Source of the DNA: an uncultured Acidimicrobiaceae bacterium
GTDB taxonomy: Bacteria > Actinomycetota > Acidimicrobiia > Acidimicrobiales > SZUA-35
Assembly: GCA_947259095.1 (NCBI GenBank)
Contig: CAMYLA010000006.1
Location: 1-64,000 of the forward strand
Direction: 5' to 3'
DNA: 64,000 nucleotides
Below are positions 47,845 through 57,056 of the stretch, piece by piece (positions within the stretch are counted from its first letter, which is position 1; each line of letters begins with the position of its first letter). Under the pieces are notes generated by a model, which saw nothing but the letters and a program-made list of their open reading frames with translations, did not search any database and was not told the DNA's origin. A program made the position numbers and the translations under genes.

Positions 47845-48191
47845 CGCAGGTACTCCTCAACCAGTTTCAAGACTTCTGTTCGACCGAGGCCACGACGGCG
47901 CGATTCCTCGGCCAACAGCCCGGCCAGCTCCCGGAGCCGGTTGGTCTCGGCCGCCTCGGCCGCAACCGTCACCCCTCGCCCCCGACGCATGTCGAGGATC
48001 CCCTCGTCCCGCAGCATCCCGTAGGCCTTGAGAACGGTGTGCATGTTCACATCGAGCGACTGGGCCAGTGTCCGGGCCGGCGGCAACCGTTCACCCACCG
48101 CCAGCTCCCCGTCGCTGATGGCCCGACGGATCTGGACCACGATCTGCTCGTAGAGCGGCACACGGCCGGCGTGATCGATCTGGAACAGCAT
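47841..48191 (-). CDS. GntR-family (YtrA-type) transcriptional regulator
   Basis: 'PLYEQIVVQIRRAISDGELAVGERLPPARTLAQSLDVNMHTVLKAYGMLRDEGILDMRRGRGVTV'; short C-terminal region. Confidence 0.9.
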   Translation of the reverse strand: MLFQIDHAGRVPLYEQIVVQIRRAISDGELAVGERLPPARTLAQSLDVNMHTVLKAYGMLRDEGILDMRRGRGVTVAAEAAETNRLRELAGLLAEESRRRGLGRTEVLKLVEEYLR

Positions 48192-48214
48192 AGTTCTATT
48201 TTAACTAGAACAAT
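48190..48214. promoter_or_regulatory. Near-perfect dyad ATAGTTCTA-N7-TAGAACAAT overlapping the GntR start codon
   Basis: 8 of 9 arm positions complementary; contains minus-strand TAAAAT (48198-48203) 6 nt before the ATG. Confidence 0.75.
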
Positions 48215-48282
48215 GCTAACAAGCAACGGCATGTCCTGGCAGCGGGAGTCGCCAGATCCAACGGCGGCCGGCGCTGCATCTC

Positions 48283-49143
48283 CTAGCTGCCGCCGTCCAC
48301 CACCTCGTCGCCTCGAAGGGTGGGGACGATGGCGCCGGCGTCCAGCTTCGCAGCCAGGTCGACGTCGGCTTCGAACCCCCGATCGACCAACTCGCGACCG
48401 GAACCGCAATCGGCCAGCCTGGCGGCCAGCGACTCCTGGGCCTCGGCAAAGGCGGCCACCGCCACCCTGGCTTCCGGCGAGGCCGGATCGGACCGTCCCC
48501 CGCCCGGGGCCCGGTCACCATCGGCACCCCCGTCCGGCTGCAGATGCCCTGCGGCCAACCCGGCCCGGAGAATCGCTCCGGCACCGAGCAGATCCTCGAT
48601 GGCCGGCCGCAGCGGGCCGGTGGTGCCCCGCCACCGCTCCCCGGCGGCGATCACCGATACCACCCCGCCGGCGGCGGCCGCCGCTCGACCGACCGCAGTG
48701 GCGTTTCGCAACGAGCCCACCAGCACCGATCGGGCGCCGGCCTCTTCGGCGGCGAAGGTCAGCGCCGAGCCGTTCGGCGACGGAAGCACCAACCGCAAGC
48801 CGGGGGCGATCCCGACCAGCGACGATGGCCGGAGGCTGAGCAGATCCGGTCCCGGTCGTTTGGCGGCCACGATCGCCCCCTTGGCCTTGGCGTACTCGTC
48901 CTCACCGCCGTCGTGCCACCGGTAGGGCAACACGACCGCGCCCCGCCCCACTACGATGTCGACCGCAGTGGAGAACGAGAGCACGTCGACGATGACCACG
49001 ACCGCCGAGCGGGGGGCCAGCCGTCGCAAACCGTTCGGGCCCCAGCCGAAGCGAAACCGGAAGCCGGTCTGCTCAAACCAGTCGGCGGTGTCGTGGGAAC
49101 TGGCGGTCGCCGCAGCGGGTGGAGTGCTCGGGCCGTCGCTCAT
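48283..49143 (-). CDS. 2-phosphosulfolactate phosphatase (ComB) family protein
   Basis: 'AVVVIVDVLSFSTAVDIVVGRGAVVLPYRWHD', 'LPSPNGSALTF', 'VLVGSLRNATAVGRAA'. Confidence 0.85.
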   Translation of the reverse strand: MSDGPSTPPAAATASSHDTADWFEQTGFRFRFGWGPNGLRRLAPRSAVVVIVDVLSFSTAVDIVVGRGAVVLPYRWHDGGEDEYAKAKGAIVAAKRPGPDLLSLRPSSLVGIAPGLRLVLPSPNGSALTFAAEEAGARSVLVGSLRNATAVGRAAAAAGGVVSVIAAGERWRGTTGPLRPAIEDLLGAGAILRAGLAAGHLQPDGGADGDRAPGGGRSDPASPEARVAVAAFAEAQESLAARLADCGSGRELVDRGFEADVDLAAKLDAGAIVPTLRGDEVVDGGS

Positions 49144-49241
49144 ACCGCAGTCCACCGGCGGCGCCGGCCGAACACAACCCGTGTTTCGTCGCGTTGGCCG
49201 AGCAACTACCGTCTGACCGGAGCGCACGGTGGTGGCCAACC

Positions 49242-49604
49242 ATGGCAGAACAGGTGAACGTCTCGAAGGTTGCCGATGACTCGGTCCTCTTGATCGAGAT
49301 GGACGACGGGAAGGCCAACGCCCTGTCGTCGCCGATGATCGATGCCATCGCCGCAGCCCTGGCAGACGCCGAGGCCATCGCCAACGCCAGGGTCACCGGA
49401 CCGGCCGAGGCCGTCGATGTCGGCTTTCTCGATCGGGTGGTCGACCCCGAGGCGGTGGTGGCCACCGCCATCGAGGAGGCGGCGGGGCTGGCCGTGCTCG
49501 ACGGCACGGCCTACCGGCGGACGATGGCCGGCTTTCGCAGACCCACCCTCGAACGCATGGCGGACCAGATCGCCGCCGACCGGGCCGCGGCCGGGTCACG
49601 ATAA
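49242..49604 (+). pseudogene. Crotonase (enoyl-CoA hydratase) family protein with in-frame deletion of the catalytic core
   Basis: Crotonase N-terminus 'VLLIEMDDGKANALSSPMIDAIAAALADAEA' joined to C-terminal 'ARVTGPAEAVDVGFLDRVVDPEAVVATAIEEAA'; ~120 aa instead of ~230. Confidence 0.75.
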
Positions 49605-49644
49605 ACCCCACCGGGCGATAGGGGAACGGTTACCGTCCCTGCTC

Positions 49645-50313
49645 ATGGTTTCCGCAGTCATCTTCGACTTCGACGGCACGATCATCGACACCGAGTGGAG
49701 TCAGTTCGCCACGGTGCAGGAGGAGTTCCGCCGTCACGGGCACGAGTACGACCTCGACTCGTTCCGGTCCGGCGTTGGCCGGGCCGACGGCCCCCACTGG
49801 TTGGATGTGCTGCTGGAGCTGACCGGTCCCCGCAGTGACATCGAGGAGATCCGGGCCCGCCGACTCCAGGCCCACCACGACCTGATCGCCGGGACCGAGA
49901 TCCGGCCCGGAGTGCTGGAACTGATCGACCGGCTGGAACGGACCGGCCACCGGCGGGCGGTGGCATCGAGTTCACCCAGTTCCTGGGTGGAGCGGCACCT
50001 CGGGGACCGTGATCTGCTCCATCGGTTCGAGGTCATCGCCACTCGGGACCATGTCGAGCGGGCCAAGCCGTGGCCGGACGTGTTCCTGGCCGCAGCCGAC
50101 CGGCTGCAGATCGACCCCAGCCGATGCCTGGTCATCGAGGATTCCCACAACGGCGTGCTGGCGGCCAAGGCCGCAGGCATGATCTGTGTGGCGGTCCCAA
50201 ACCCGGTCACCGTGGCCAGCGACCTGTCGGCCGCCGATCTGATCCTCGATTCCCTTGCCGATCTCCCCTACGAGCAGTTCGGCCTCCATCGGCGACCGGA
50301 AACGAGACACTAG
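49645..50313 (+). CDS. HAD-family phosphatase (beta-phosphoglucomutase-like)
   Basis: 'VIFDFDGTIIDTEW', 'AVASSSPSSWVERHL', 'AKPWPDVFLAAADRLQIDPSRCLVIEDSHNGVLAAKAAGM'. Confidence 0.92.
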   Translation: MVSAVIFDFDGTIIDTEWSQFATVQEEFRRHGHEYDLDSFRSGVGRADGPHWLDVLLELTGPRSDIEEIRARRLQAHHDLIAGTEIRPGVLELIDRLERTGHRRAVASSSPSSWVERHLGDRDLLHRFEVIATRDHVERAKPWPDVFLAAADRLQIDPSRCLVIEDSHNGVLAAKAAGMICVAVPNPVTVASDLSAADLILDSLADLPYEQFGLHRRPETRH

Positions 50314-50333
50314 GGAGCGCCGACGGCGCCGGT

Positions 50334-51917
50334 TCAACCGTCGACCGGCCCGGCGTCCACCTCGATCGTGGCCCCCAGAGCATCGGCCAGGAGGTCCGAT
50401 CGCTCCTCGGCGGAGTAGATCTCCAACGAAATGTCGGCCCCGGAGGCGGCCATCGGTTCGATGATCAGCTCACCGTCGGCGCCGGTGCCGACCTCGATGC
50501 TGGTCACCAGGCCCTGGTGGCTGCGGTCGAGCCCGATGGCGATCCGCAACAAGCCGGCCAGCACCCGAACCATGGCCTGGTCGCCGGGAGACAGCTCGGC
50601 GAACTGGGGGTGCTTCGGGCTGGGGTGGCCCCGACGGTGGTAGCGGGCCACCAGCGCCAGCAACTCCCGTTCCCGTTCGGTGAAGCCGGTCAGCTGTTCG
50701 GAGTGGCGAACCACGTAATAGGTGTGTTTGTGGTGGGCGGCGTGGGAGATGAACAGCCCGACGTTGTGGACGATGGCCGCCAGCTCCAGCAGCTCCCGGG
50801 CTCTGGCGCCGAGGCGATGGCGGTCGACGGTCTGATCGAAGAGACTGAGCGAGAGTCCGGCCGCCGTCTCGGCGTGGGCGGCATCGGGGTCGAGCTGGTG
50901 GGCCAGCCGCAGGGCGTTCGAGCGGCGGAGGTCGATCAGCCGTTGACCGGAGCGGTCTTCGTCCGACGCCAGCCGGTCGAACAGCACCCCTTCCCGCAGG
51001 GCATACCCCGACACGGTCATCGACTCGATCCGGAACGCGGCGAACACCTCGGCCAGGAGCAGAGAACCACCGACGATGATGTCGGCCCGACGGTCGTCCA
51101 GGCCCTCGATCTTGCGCCGCTCCTCAGTGGTGGTGGCGATCAGGCGGTCGATCAATGAAGCCAACTCGATCGCCGAGAACGACACACCGTTCATGTCGTT
51201 CGGGGTCTCGCCCCGCTGGGCGGCGATCATGGAGGCGATGGCGGTGATGGTGCCCGAACTGCCAACGGCGATCTCGTGCTCGTTGAACCCCAGTTCCTGA
51301 GCAACCGAGGCCAGCGCGTTCTGCAGGTAGGCCCGACATTTCTTGACCGCCTTGGCCGAGACCTCGCCGTCGTCGAAGAAGCGCTCCGTCAGCCGGATGG
51401 CGCCCAGCTTCATGCTGCGGGCGGCGATCACGTTGGACCCCTCGCCGACCAGCAGTTCGGTACTGCCACCGCCGATGTCGACCAGGAGCAACCGCTTCTC
51501 ATAGACCGGCAGTGCCTGCAGCACCCCGAGGTGGATCAGCCGGGCCTCCTCGAACCCACTGATGACCTCGATCTGGATCCCGGTCTCGCTGCGGACCCGA
51601 TCGATGAACACCTGCCGATTCTCGGCCTCCCGGGTGGCGCTGGTGGCCACGGCGGTGACCGCCGCCTCGTGGGTGGCGGCGACGGCGGCCATTCTGACCA
51701 GCGCATCCACTCCTCGATCGATGGCGTCGTCGGCCAGCAGCTTCATCTCGCCGCTGCCCTGCCCCAGCCGGACCATCTCCTTTTCGGTGGTGATCACCTC
51801 GAAGCCGCCATCGGCCAGACCTCGGGCCACAACCATATGGAATGAGTTGGTTCCGATGTCTATTGCGGCGTGTACCGCAGCGGGTTGTTGATCGATTTCT
51901 CCTCCTGAGAACGCCAC
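50334..51917 (-). CDS. Ppx/GppA family phosphatase
   Basis: 'AAIDIGTNSFHMVVARG', 'LLLVDIGGGSTELLVGEG', HD-like 'ELAAIVHNVGLFISHAAHHKHTYYVVRHSE'. Confidence 0.92.
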   Translation of the reverse strand: MAFSGGEIDQQPAAVHAAIDIGTNSFHMVVARGLADGGFEVITTEKEMVRLGQGSGEMKLLADDAIDRGVDALVRMAAVAATHEAAVTAVATSATREAENRQVFIDRVRSETGIQIEVISGFEEARLIHLGVLQALPVYEKRLLLVDIGGGSTELLVGEGSNVIAARSMKLGAIRLTERFFDDGEVSAKAVKKCRAYLQNALASVAQELGFNEHEIAVGSSGTITAIASMIAAQRGETPNDMNGVSFSAIELASLIDRLIATTTEERRKIEGLDDRRADIIVGGSLLLAEVFAAFRIESMTVSGYALREGVLFDRLASDEDRSGQRLIDLRRSNALRLAHQLDPDAAHAETAAGLSLSLFDQTVDRHRLGARARELLELAAIVHNVGLFISHAAHHKHTYYVVRHSEQLTGFTERERELLALVARYHRRGHPSPKHPQFAELSPGDQAMVRVLAGLLRIAIGLDRSHQGLVTSIEVGTGADGELIIEPMAASGADISLEIYSAEERSDLLADALGATIEVDAGPVDG

Positions 51918-51947
51918 CCACCCATTCTGGACCTACCATCGGCGTTT

Positions 51948-52850
51948 GTGGCGTGGCTGGTGCGTTTGTCGACGATTTTCGCCACCGGCCGGCACGGTCC
52001 CGAGGCACCGGATCAGCCCGACGTCGAGCAGCTGACCTCGGCGTTGTGGGATCTGGGCACCACCGGGATCCAGGAGGCGCCGGGCGGGGAGATCATCGCC
52101 GGCTTCGACACCGAGCCCGGGGCCAGGACGGCGGCCGAACAGCTGTCGGCCGGCCATCCCGAAACGATCCGCGCCGCCGCGGTCGAGCCGGTGCCCGCGA
52201 TCGGGCGATGGCCACAGGGTGACGGCGCTCGAACGCTCACCGTGGCCACCGGTCGATTCCGGTTCGACATGGAGATCGATCCGGCCGGTGTGTTCGGCCA
52301 CGGGGCCCACCCGACCACCATGCTGGCACTGCAGCTCCTGATGTCCGGCGACGGGCCGGGACGCCGGGTGCTCGATGTCGGCACCGGTACCGGCGTGTTG
52401 GCCATCGCTGCGGCCATGGCCGGCGCCACCGAGGTGGTGGCGATCGACATCGACCGGCGGGCCGTCTCGGTGGCGGCCGACAACGCCGCCCGCAACCAGG
52501 TTGCCGTCACCACCACATCGATGACCATCGACGAGCTGCTCGAATCGATCGACTCGTCGACCCCGGGCTCGAGATTCGACACCGTGGTGACCAACGTGCT
52601 GCTGCCGGTGCATCGGGAGCTGGCAGCCGATATTCGTCGCAGCCTTGGGCCCGGCGGCCGGCTGGTCACCGCCGGGTACCTGGTCGAGCAGGCAGACGAG
52701 GTGGTCGGGCTCTACTGCGGCCCCCCGCCCGAGGGTGGAGCCGGGGGCGACCGCCACAACCGCGCCGACCTACCGGACGAGGGTTTACTCATCGACGACG
52801 AACGCCGCGCCGAGGGCTGGATCGGCCACCGATTCCGGCCCCGCCGCTGA
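51948..52850 (+). CDS. prmA: Ribosomal protein L11 methyltransferase-like (PrmA)
   Basis: 'FGHGAHPTTMLALQLL', 'VLDVGTGTGVLAIAAAMAGATEVVAIDIDRRAVSVAADNAARN', 'VVTNVLLPVHRELAADI'. Confidence 0.85.
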   Translation: MAWLVRLSTIFATGRHGPEAPDQPDVEQLTSALWDLGTTGIQEAPGGEIIAGFDTEPGARTAAEQLSAGHPETIRAAAVEPVPAIGRWPQGDGARTLTVATGRFRFDMEIDPAGVFGHGAHPTTMLALQLLMSGDGPGRRVLDVGTGTGVLAIAAAMAGATEVVAIDIDRRAVSVAADNAARNQVAVTTTSMTIDELLESIDSSTPGSRFDTVVTNVLLPVHRELAADIRRSLGPGGRLVTAGYLVEQADEVVGLYCGPPPEGGAGGDRHNRADLPDEGLLIDDERRAEGWIGHRFRPRR

Positions 52851-52883
52851 GACGGGCCGGACCGAACGGGCGGTCCTCGTGAT

Positions 52884-54848
52884 CTAGCCGGATGAGCTGA
52901 GCCCGCCGCCCGCCGACGGCGGCCCACCGTCGGCCGGCCGCGGTTCGGTTCCGAGCACCAGATCACTGTGGCGAGGCTGGTCCGGTTCGCAGGTTTCACC
53001 GTCGCCGTCGGTGTCGAGGCCGTAGACGTCATCGCCCATCACCACTGCGGCCTCGGTCGAGTAGAGCGGCCCGTCGCCGTCATTGGGGCAGTCGACGTCG
53101 CTGACGTCGGGCACGCAGCCGCTGTAGTTCGAGTTGCACAGCCGCGGTCCCTGCTGGAGGGCCGGCCGGTCGGGCTCCCCGTCGGCCGCCTCGACCGACA
53201 TCGACGCCGCCGGGTTGGTCGTCGGTGACGGATCGATGGTGACGGTGGCGGTCGGATCGGACAGCGGACTGAACCGGCGATGGTCCACCGTCGTCCTGGC
53301 GGTGCCGCCCAAGTCGATGGCGGTCGACAACGCCTGGTCGCTGCCATCACCGGAGCTGACGACCCGACGGTACGAGGTCACGGCGGTCGCGCCGGCCAGC
53401 ACCAGGGTGCTGATCACCACCACCGCGCCGACGAGCGAGATAGGACTGCCGATCCATGACGGTGGTGTCACCGGTGGACGGTCGATGGTGCGAACGACCG
53501 GGTTGACGTCCTGGGCCAGGACCCCGGTCGCCACCGGTCGCAGTTCATCGTCTTCCTCAACAACGTCTTCGCCCCGATCGCCATCGTCGCGCTGGCCGGC
53601 GGGGTCGCCGTGACCGCCAAGATCGCCATGATCGCGTTGGTCGCCGGCCAGGACCGGCCTCCGAAGCGAACGCAGCCGGAGCGTCACGCCACCGTCGGCC
53701 TCGACCGGCCTCGGCGCAGGATCCCCGACCACCGGCAGTTCGCGCTCGACCCGTGGTTCATCCGGCAGCGCCTGGTCCACGGTCGATTCGAGCACGGCGG
53801 GGGAAGTCAGCGGCGAGCCAGGGGGCCCGGCGGGCACTCGACCATCGGTCAGATCGAGGACCTGCTCATGGAGCGAAGGGCCGGGAACCGGCGGCGGTGC
53901 CGAGGAGTGGTTCTCGGGCTGGGGATCGGGCTGCAGCCGAGCCTCCGGCCGGTTCGGATCCTGCGGTTCAGCGTCGTCGGTTCGGCCCGGGGACCGGGGC
54001 TCGGACCTCGGCCGCGACGGGAGGATCGGCGGCTGGGGGGCTTGGAGCGTCGGGGAGCCGACGGGGGCCGAGCCAAAACGTCGCCGCGCCGTCAGGGTGC
54101 CCCCGACCGCCACACGATCGGGCCCGGGGTCGTCGAGGTTCATGGCAGGGACTGCAGGAGCGATGCCGGCGGTCTCCGACTCGGCCGCAACCGGGACCTG
54201 GCCCGGAGCCGGAGCCGGGCCTCGAGCGGCCGACGATGCGAGACGGTCGGGCCGTCGATCGTCCAACGGCTCCCGACGCCGCCGCTTGTGCAGCTCCCGT
54301 CGATCGCGACGATCGTCGGAACCGTCCGACTCCTCCTCGGCCGTCGGGGCCTCGACCTTGGCCACGACCTCCCAATCGCCGGATGATGTGACCGTGCGCT
54401 CCACTGCGGTGAACCGGGCCGCATTCTCCCGACGGACCACCCGCTCCCGTTGCATACGAAGCTGCAGCCAGCGACGGAAGACGTTGGCCGCCAATCGTTT
54501 GCTCACGGTGAACTTCAGCTCGCCGTGCGTCGGCCAGTTCACCGGCAGGACCGCCGGATCGTCGCCGTGGGGCCTGATCAGCATGACCTCCTGCCAGCGG
54601 GCGGCGATGGCGAACGAGATCGACGGCCGGCAGAAGATCAGGCCCATGTCGGTTGCCACCAGCTGGAACGAATCGTCTCCGATCCGTCGGCCGCGACTCT
54701 CGGCCTCCCGAAGGAGGGCGTCGTCGAGGCCGTGAAGCCGAGCCTCGCCGCAGTCGAAGTAGGACCCCGGATCCAGTGGATCCAGGAAGTCCCTCAATGC
54801 GGCAGATGGTTCGTGCCTCCGATAAGGGATTCCCTTTTCCTGAGTCAC
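52884..54848 (-). CDS. Large hypothetical protein: conserved N-terminal domain, disordered linker, TM helix, excalibur-like Ca-binding C-terminus
   Basis: 'LVGAVVVISTLVLAGATAV' TM; C-terminal 'LCNSNYSGCVPDVSDVDCPNDGDGP...VYGLDTDGDGETCEPDQP'. Confidence 0.65.
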   Translation of the reverse strand: MTQEKGIPYRRHEPSAALRDFLDPLDPGSYFDCGEARLHGLDDALLREAESRGRRIGDDSFQLVATDMGLIFCRPSISFAIAARWQEVMLIRPHGDDPAVLPVNWPTHGELKFTVSKRLAANVFRRWLQLRMQRERVVRRENAARFTAVERTVTSSGDWEVVAKVEAPTAEEESDGSDDRRDRRELHKRRRREPLDDRRPDRLASSAARGPAPAPGQVPVAAESETAGIAPAVPAMNLDDPGPDRVAVGGTLTARRRFGSAPVGSPTLQAPQPPILPSRPRSEPRSPGRTDDAEPQDPNRPEARLQPDPQPENHSSAPPPVPGPSLHEQVLDLTDGRVPAGPPGSPLTSPAVLESTVDQALPDEPRVERELPVVGDPAPRPVEADGGVTLRLRSLRRPVLAGDQRDHGDLGGHGDPAGQRDDGDRGEDVVEEDDELRPVATGVLAQDVNPVVRTIDRPPVTPPSWIGSPISLVGAVVVISTLVLAGATAVTSYRRVVSSGDGSDQALSTAIDLGGTARTTVDHRRFSPLSDPTATVTIDPSPTTNPAASMSVEAADGEPDRPALQQGPRLCNSNYSGCVPDVSDVDCPNDGDGPLYSTEAAVVMGDDVYGLDTDGDGETCEPDQPRHSDLVLGTEPRPADGGPPSAGGGLSSSG

Positions 54849-55044
54849 CGTCAGATGACACTATCGGAACGTTGCGACAACGACCAGGGTCTATTTCAGC
54901 AAAAGACCCAATCCATGCATGTCGATGCTTTCGCCAATAGCGCAAACCCATTTGTCGATTCATGTCGATTGAACCAACGGTCGGGATCGGCCGGCGGCCG
55001 GGGGATGGCAGCGGGCGGCCAGGCTCGGGCTAACGTCGACGGCC

Positions 55045-55986
55045 ATGGCAACGTTCGACAATCGCATCACCAGAACCCTCGGCATCGAGACGCCGATCAT
55101 CCAGGCCCCGATGGGCTGGATCGCCAGGGCGCAACTGGCATCCGCGGTTTCGAACGCCGGCGGCCTCGGCATCATCGAGACCTCGTCGGGCGAGCTCGAT
55201 GCGATCAGAAACGAGATCGCCAAGATGGCCGATCTCACCGACAAGCCGTTCGGGGTGAACGTGGCCCAGGCTTTCGTCCGGGATCCCGACATCGTGCAGT
55301 TCGTGATCGATCAGGGCGTGAAGTTCGTGACGACGTCGGCCGGAGATCCGACCCGCTACACCGAGCAGCTGAAGTCGGCCGGGCTGACGGTCTACCACGT
55401 CGTACCAACGCTTCGTGGAGCGATGAAGGCGGTGGACGCCGGGGTCGACGGGCTGATCGTCGAGGGGGGCGAAGGTGGCGGCTTCAAGAATCCCGATCCG
55501 GTGGCGTCGATGGTGCTGTTGCCGTTGGTGAGGTCCAAGGTCGAGGTACCGATCGTTGCCGCCGGGGGCATGCTCGACGGCCGGACCATGGCCGCCGCCT
55601 TCGCCCTCGGCGCGGAGGCGATCCAGATGGGCACCAGGATGGTCTCGGCCGAGGAGAGTCCGGTTCACGAGAACTGGAAGAAGTCGATCGTCGAGGGAGG
55701 CGAAACCGAGACCGTCTTCCTCAACCAACGCCATTCGCCGGCGTTGCGGGCCCTGAAGACCGAACGCAGCAGCAAGCTGCAGTTCGCAGAGCACAACGTG
55801 TTCGGCGACTTCGGCAACGCCCGAGATCTGTACTTCGGTGGCGACATGGAGGCGGCGATCGCCCTGACCGGCCAGGTGATGGGCCGGATCGACGAGGTCC
55901 GGCCGGTGGCCGACGTGATCACCGAATGCGCCGAGGAGTTCTTTGCCGTTGTCGGCGAGATGGCCGACCGCTATCTGGCGGGCTGA
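55045..55986 (+). CDS. Nitronate monooxygenase family protein
   Basis: 'IIQAPMGWIARAQLASAVSNAGGLGIIETSS', 'GLIVEGGEGGGFKNPDPVASMVLLPLV', 'IVAAGGMLDGRTMAAAFALGAEAIQMGTRMV'. Confidence 0.9.
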   Translation: MATFDNRITRTLGIETPIIQAPMGWIARAQLASAVSNAGGLGIIETSSGELDAIRNEIAKMADLTDKPFGVNVAQAFVRDPDIVQFVIDQGVKFVTTSAGDPTRYTEQLKSAGLTVYHVVPTLRGAMKAVDAGVDGLIVEGGEGGGFKNPDPVASMVLLPLVRSKVEVPIVAAGGMLDGRTMAAAFALGAEAIQMGTRMVSAEESPVHENWKKSIVEGGETETVFLNQRHSPALRALKTERSSKLQFAEHNVFGDFGNARDLYFGGDMEAAIALTGQVMGRIDEVRPVADVITECAEEFFAVVGEMADRYLAG

Positions 55987-56108
55987 TCGGCGGTCGACCC
56001 GGCACGGCAACCGCCGGTTATCATTGTCCAACCACCGCCAACGTCGAGCACGGCGGCCGGGCGTCGACCGTCCGTCAATCGACGAAGCCGAGCCGAACGG
56101 GAGCCGCC

Positions 56109-56972
56109 GTGGGACGGCGCACCACCCCCGAAATCCATCGCCTGTTGCGGCCGCTGATGCTGGCCGGCCTCCTCGCCGTTGCGGCGGTGGTGGCCGTCCC
56201 CACCCCCGATCCGTCTGCGGCCCAGGAGACCCGATCCCAGGCCACCGGGGACTGCCCGACGATGACCGACTCGATCAACCGCCTGTTTCTCGCCTACTTC
56301 AACCGGCAACCGGACGAGACCGAGTTCCTCGATACCACCGCCCGTTACCGCTCCGGCCAGGCCGGCCTCCAGGTGCTGTCGGAGGAATTGGCCAGCTCGG
56401 CGGAGTTCGGCACCCGGTACGGGTCGGTCGACGATCAGCGTTTCGTCGACCTGGTGTACCGGAACGTGCTGCGACGGGATCCCGAACCATCGGATCGGGA
56501 GTTCTGGATCACCAGCCTCGGTTCGGGCTACCCCCGGGGCACGATGATGCTGGCTTTCAGCGAGTCCGAGGAATTTGTGCAACGGACCGACACCGCAGTG
56601 CCGCTGGCCGGATTTCTCCGGTGGTACCCCGGGGGTGCCCACTGGTACTGCGGTACCGGCCCCCGCTCGGCGTTGAACATCCGGCCGCTGGCCGAACCGA
56701 CCCTGTACGCCGATTTCATCTTCCGCAACCGCAGCGGCGGGCAGGGTGTGATCGCCATGCAGACCCTGTTGAACGGGTCGATCCACATCACCATGACCCA
56801 GGGTTCGCTGCCCCCCGGGTTCTCCGAATACCAGTGGGACGGGCTGTTCGAAGGCGACGGCAACTACGGCACGGCGCTGCGGATCGAGGCCGGGCAGAAC
56901 ACCTCGTGGATCGTCGTGTTCTATCCCCAACCCATCGGCATCGAACGGTTAGGGTGGCGGCCCCAACTGTGA
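56109..56972 (+). CDS. Secreted DUF4214-domain protein
   Basis: GTG at 56109, signal-peptide-like N-terminus; 'INRLFLAYFNRQPDETEF...RFVDLVYRNVLRRDPEPSDREFWITSL'. Confidence 0.75.
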   Translation: MGRRTTPEIHRLLRPLMLAGLLAVAAVVAVPTPDPSAAQETRSQATGDCPTMTDSINRLFLAYFNRQPDETEFLDTTARYRSGQAGLQVLSEELASSAEFGTRYGSVDDQRFVDLVYRNVLRRDPEPSDREFWITSLGSGYPRGTMMLAFSESEEFVQRTDTAVPLAGFLRWYPGGAHWYCGTGPRSALNIRPLAEPTLYADFIFRNRSGGQGVIAMQTLLNGSIHITMTQGSLPPGFSEYQWDGLFEGDGNYGTALRIEAGQNTSWIVVFYPQPIGIERLGWRPQL

Positions 56973-57056
56973 GACGAGCATGGCAAATCCAGTCGTACCC
57001 CCTTCCGCCGCGGTGATCGCAGCCGCCTCCGGCCAACCGGCCGGACCGGGCCGGCA

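Noticed and set aside
54450-55044. N-terminal extension of the 840-aa ORF ending at 56972
   Set aside because: Overlaps the nitronate monooxygenase and the start of the minus-strand gene; the real protein likely starts at GTG 56109 with a signal peptide
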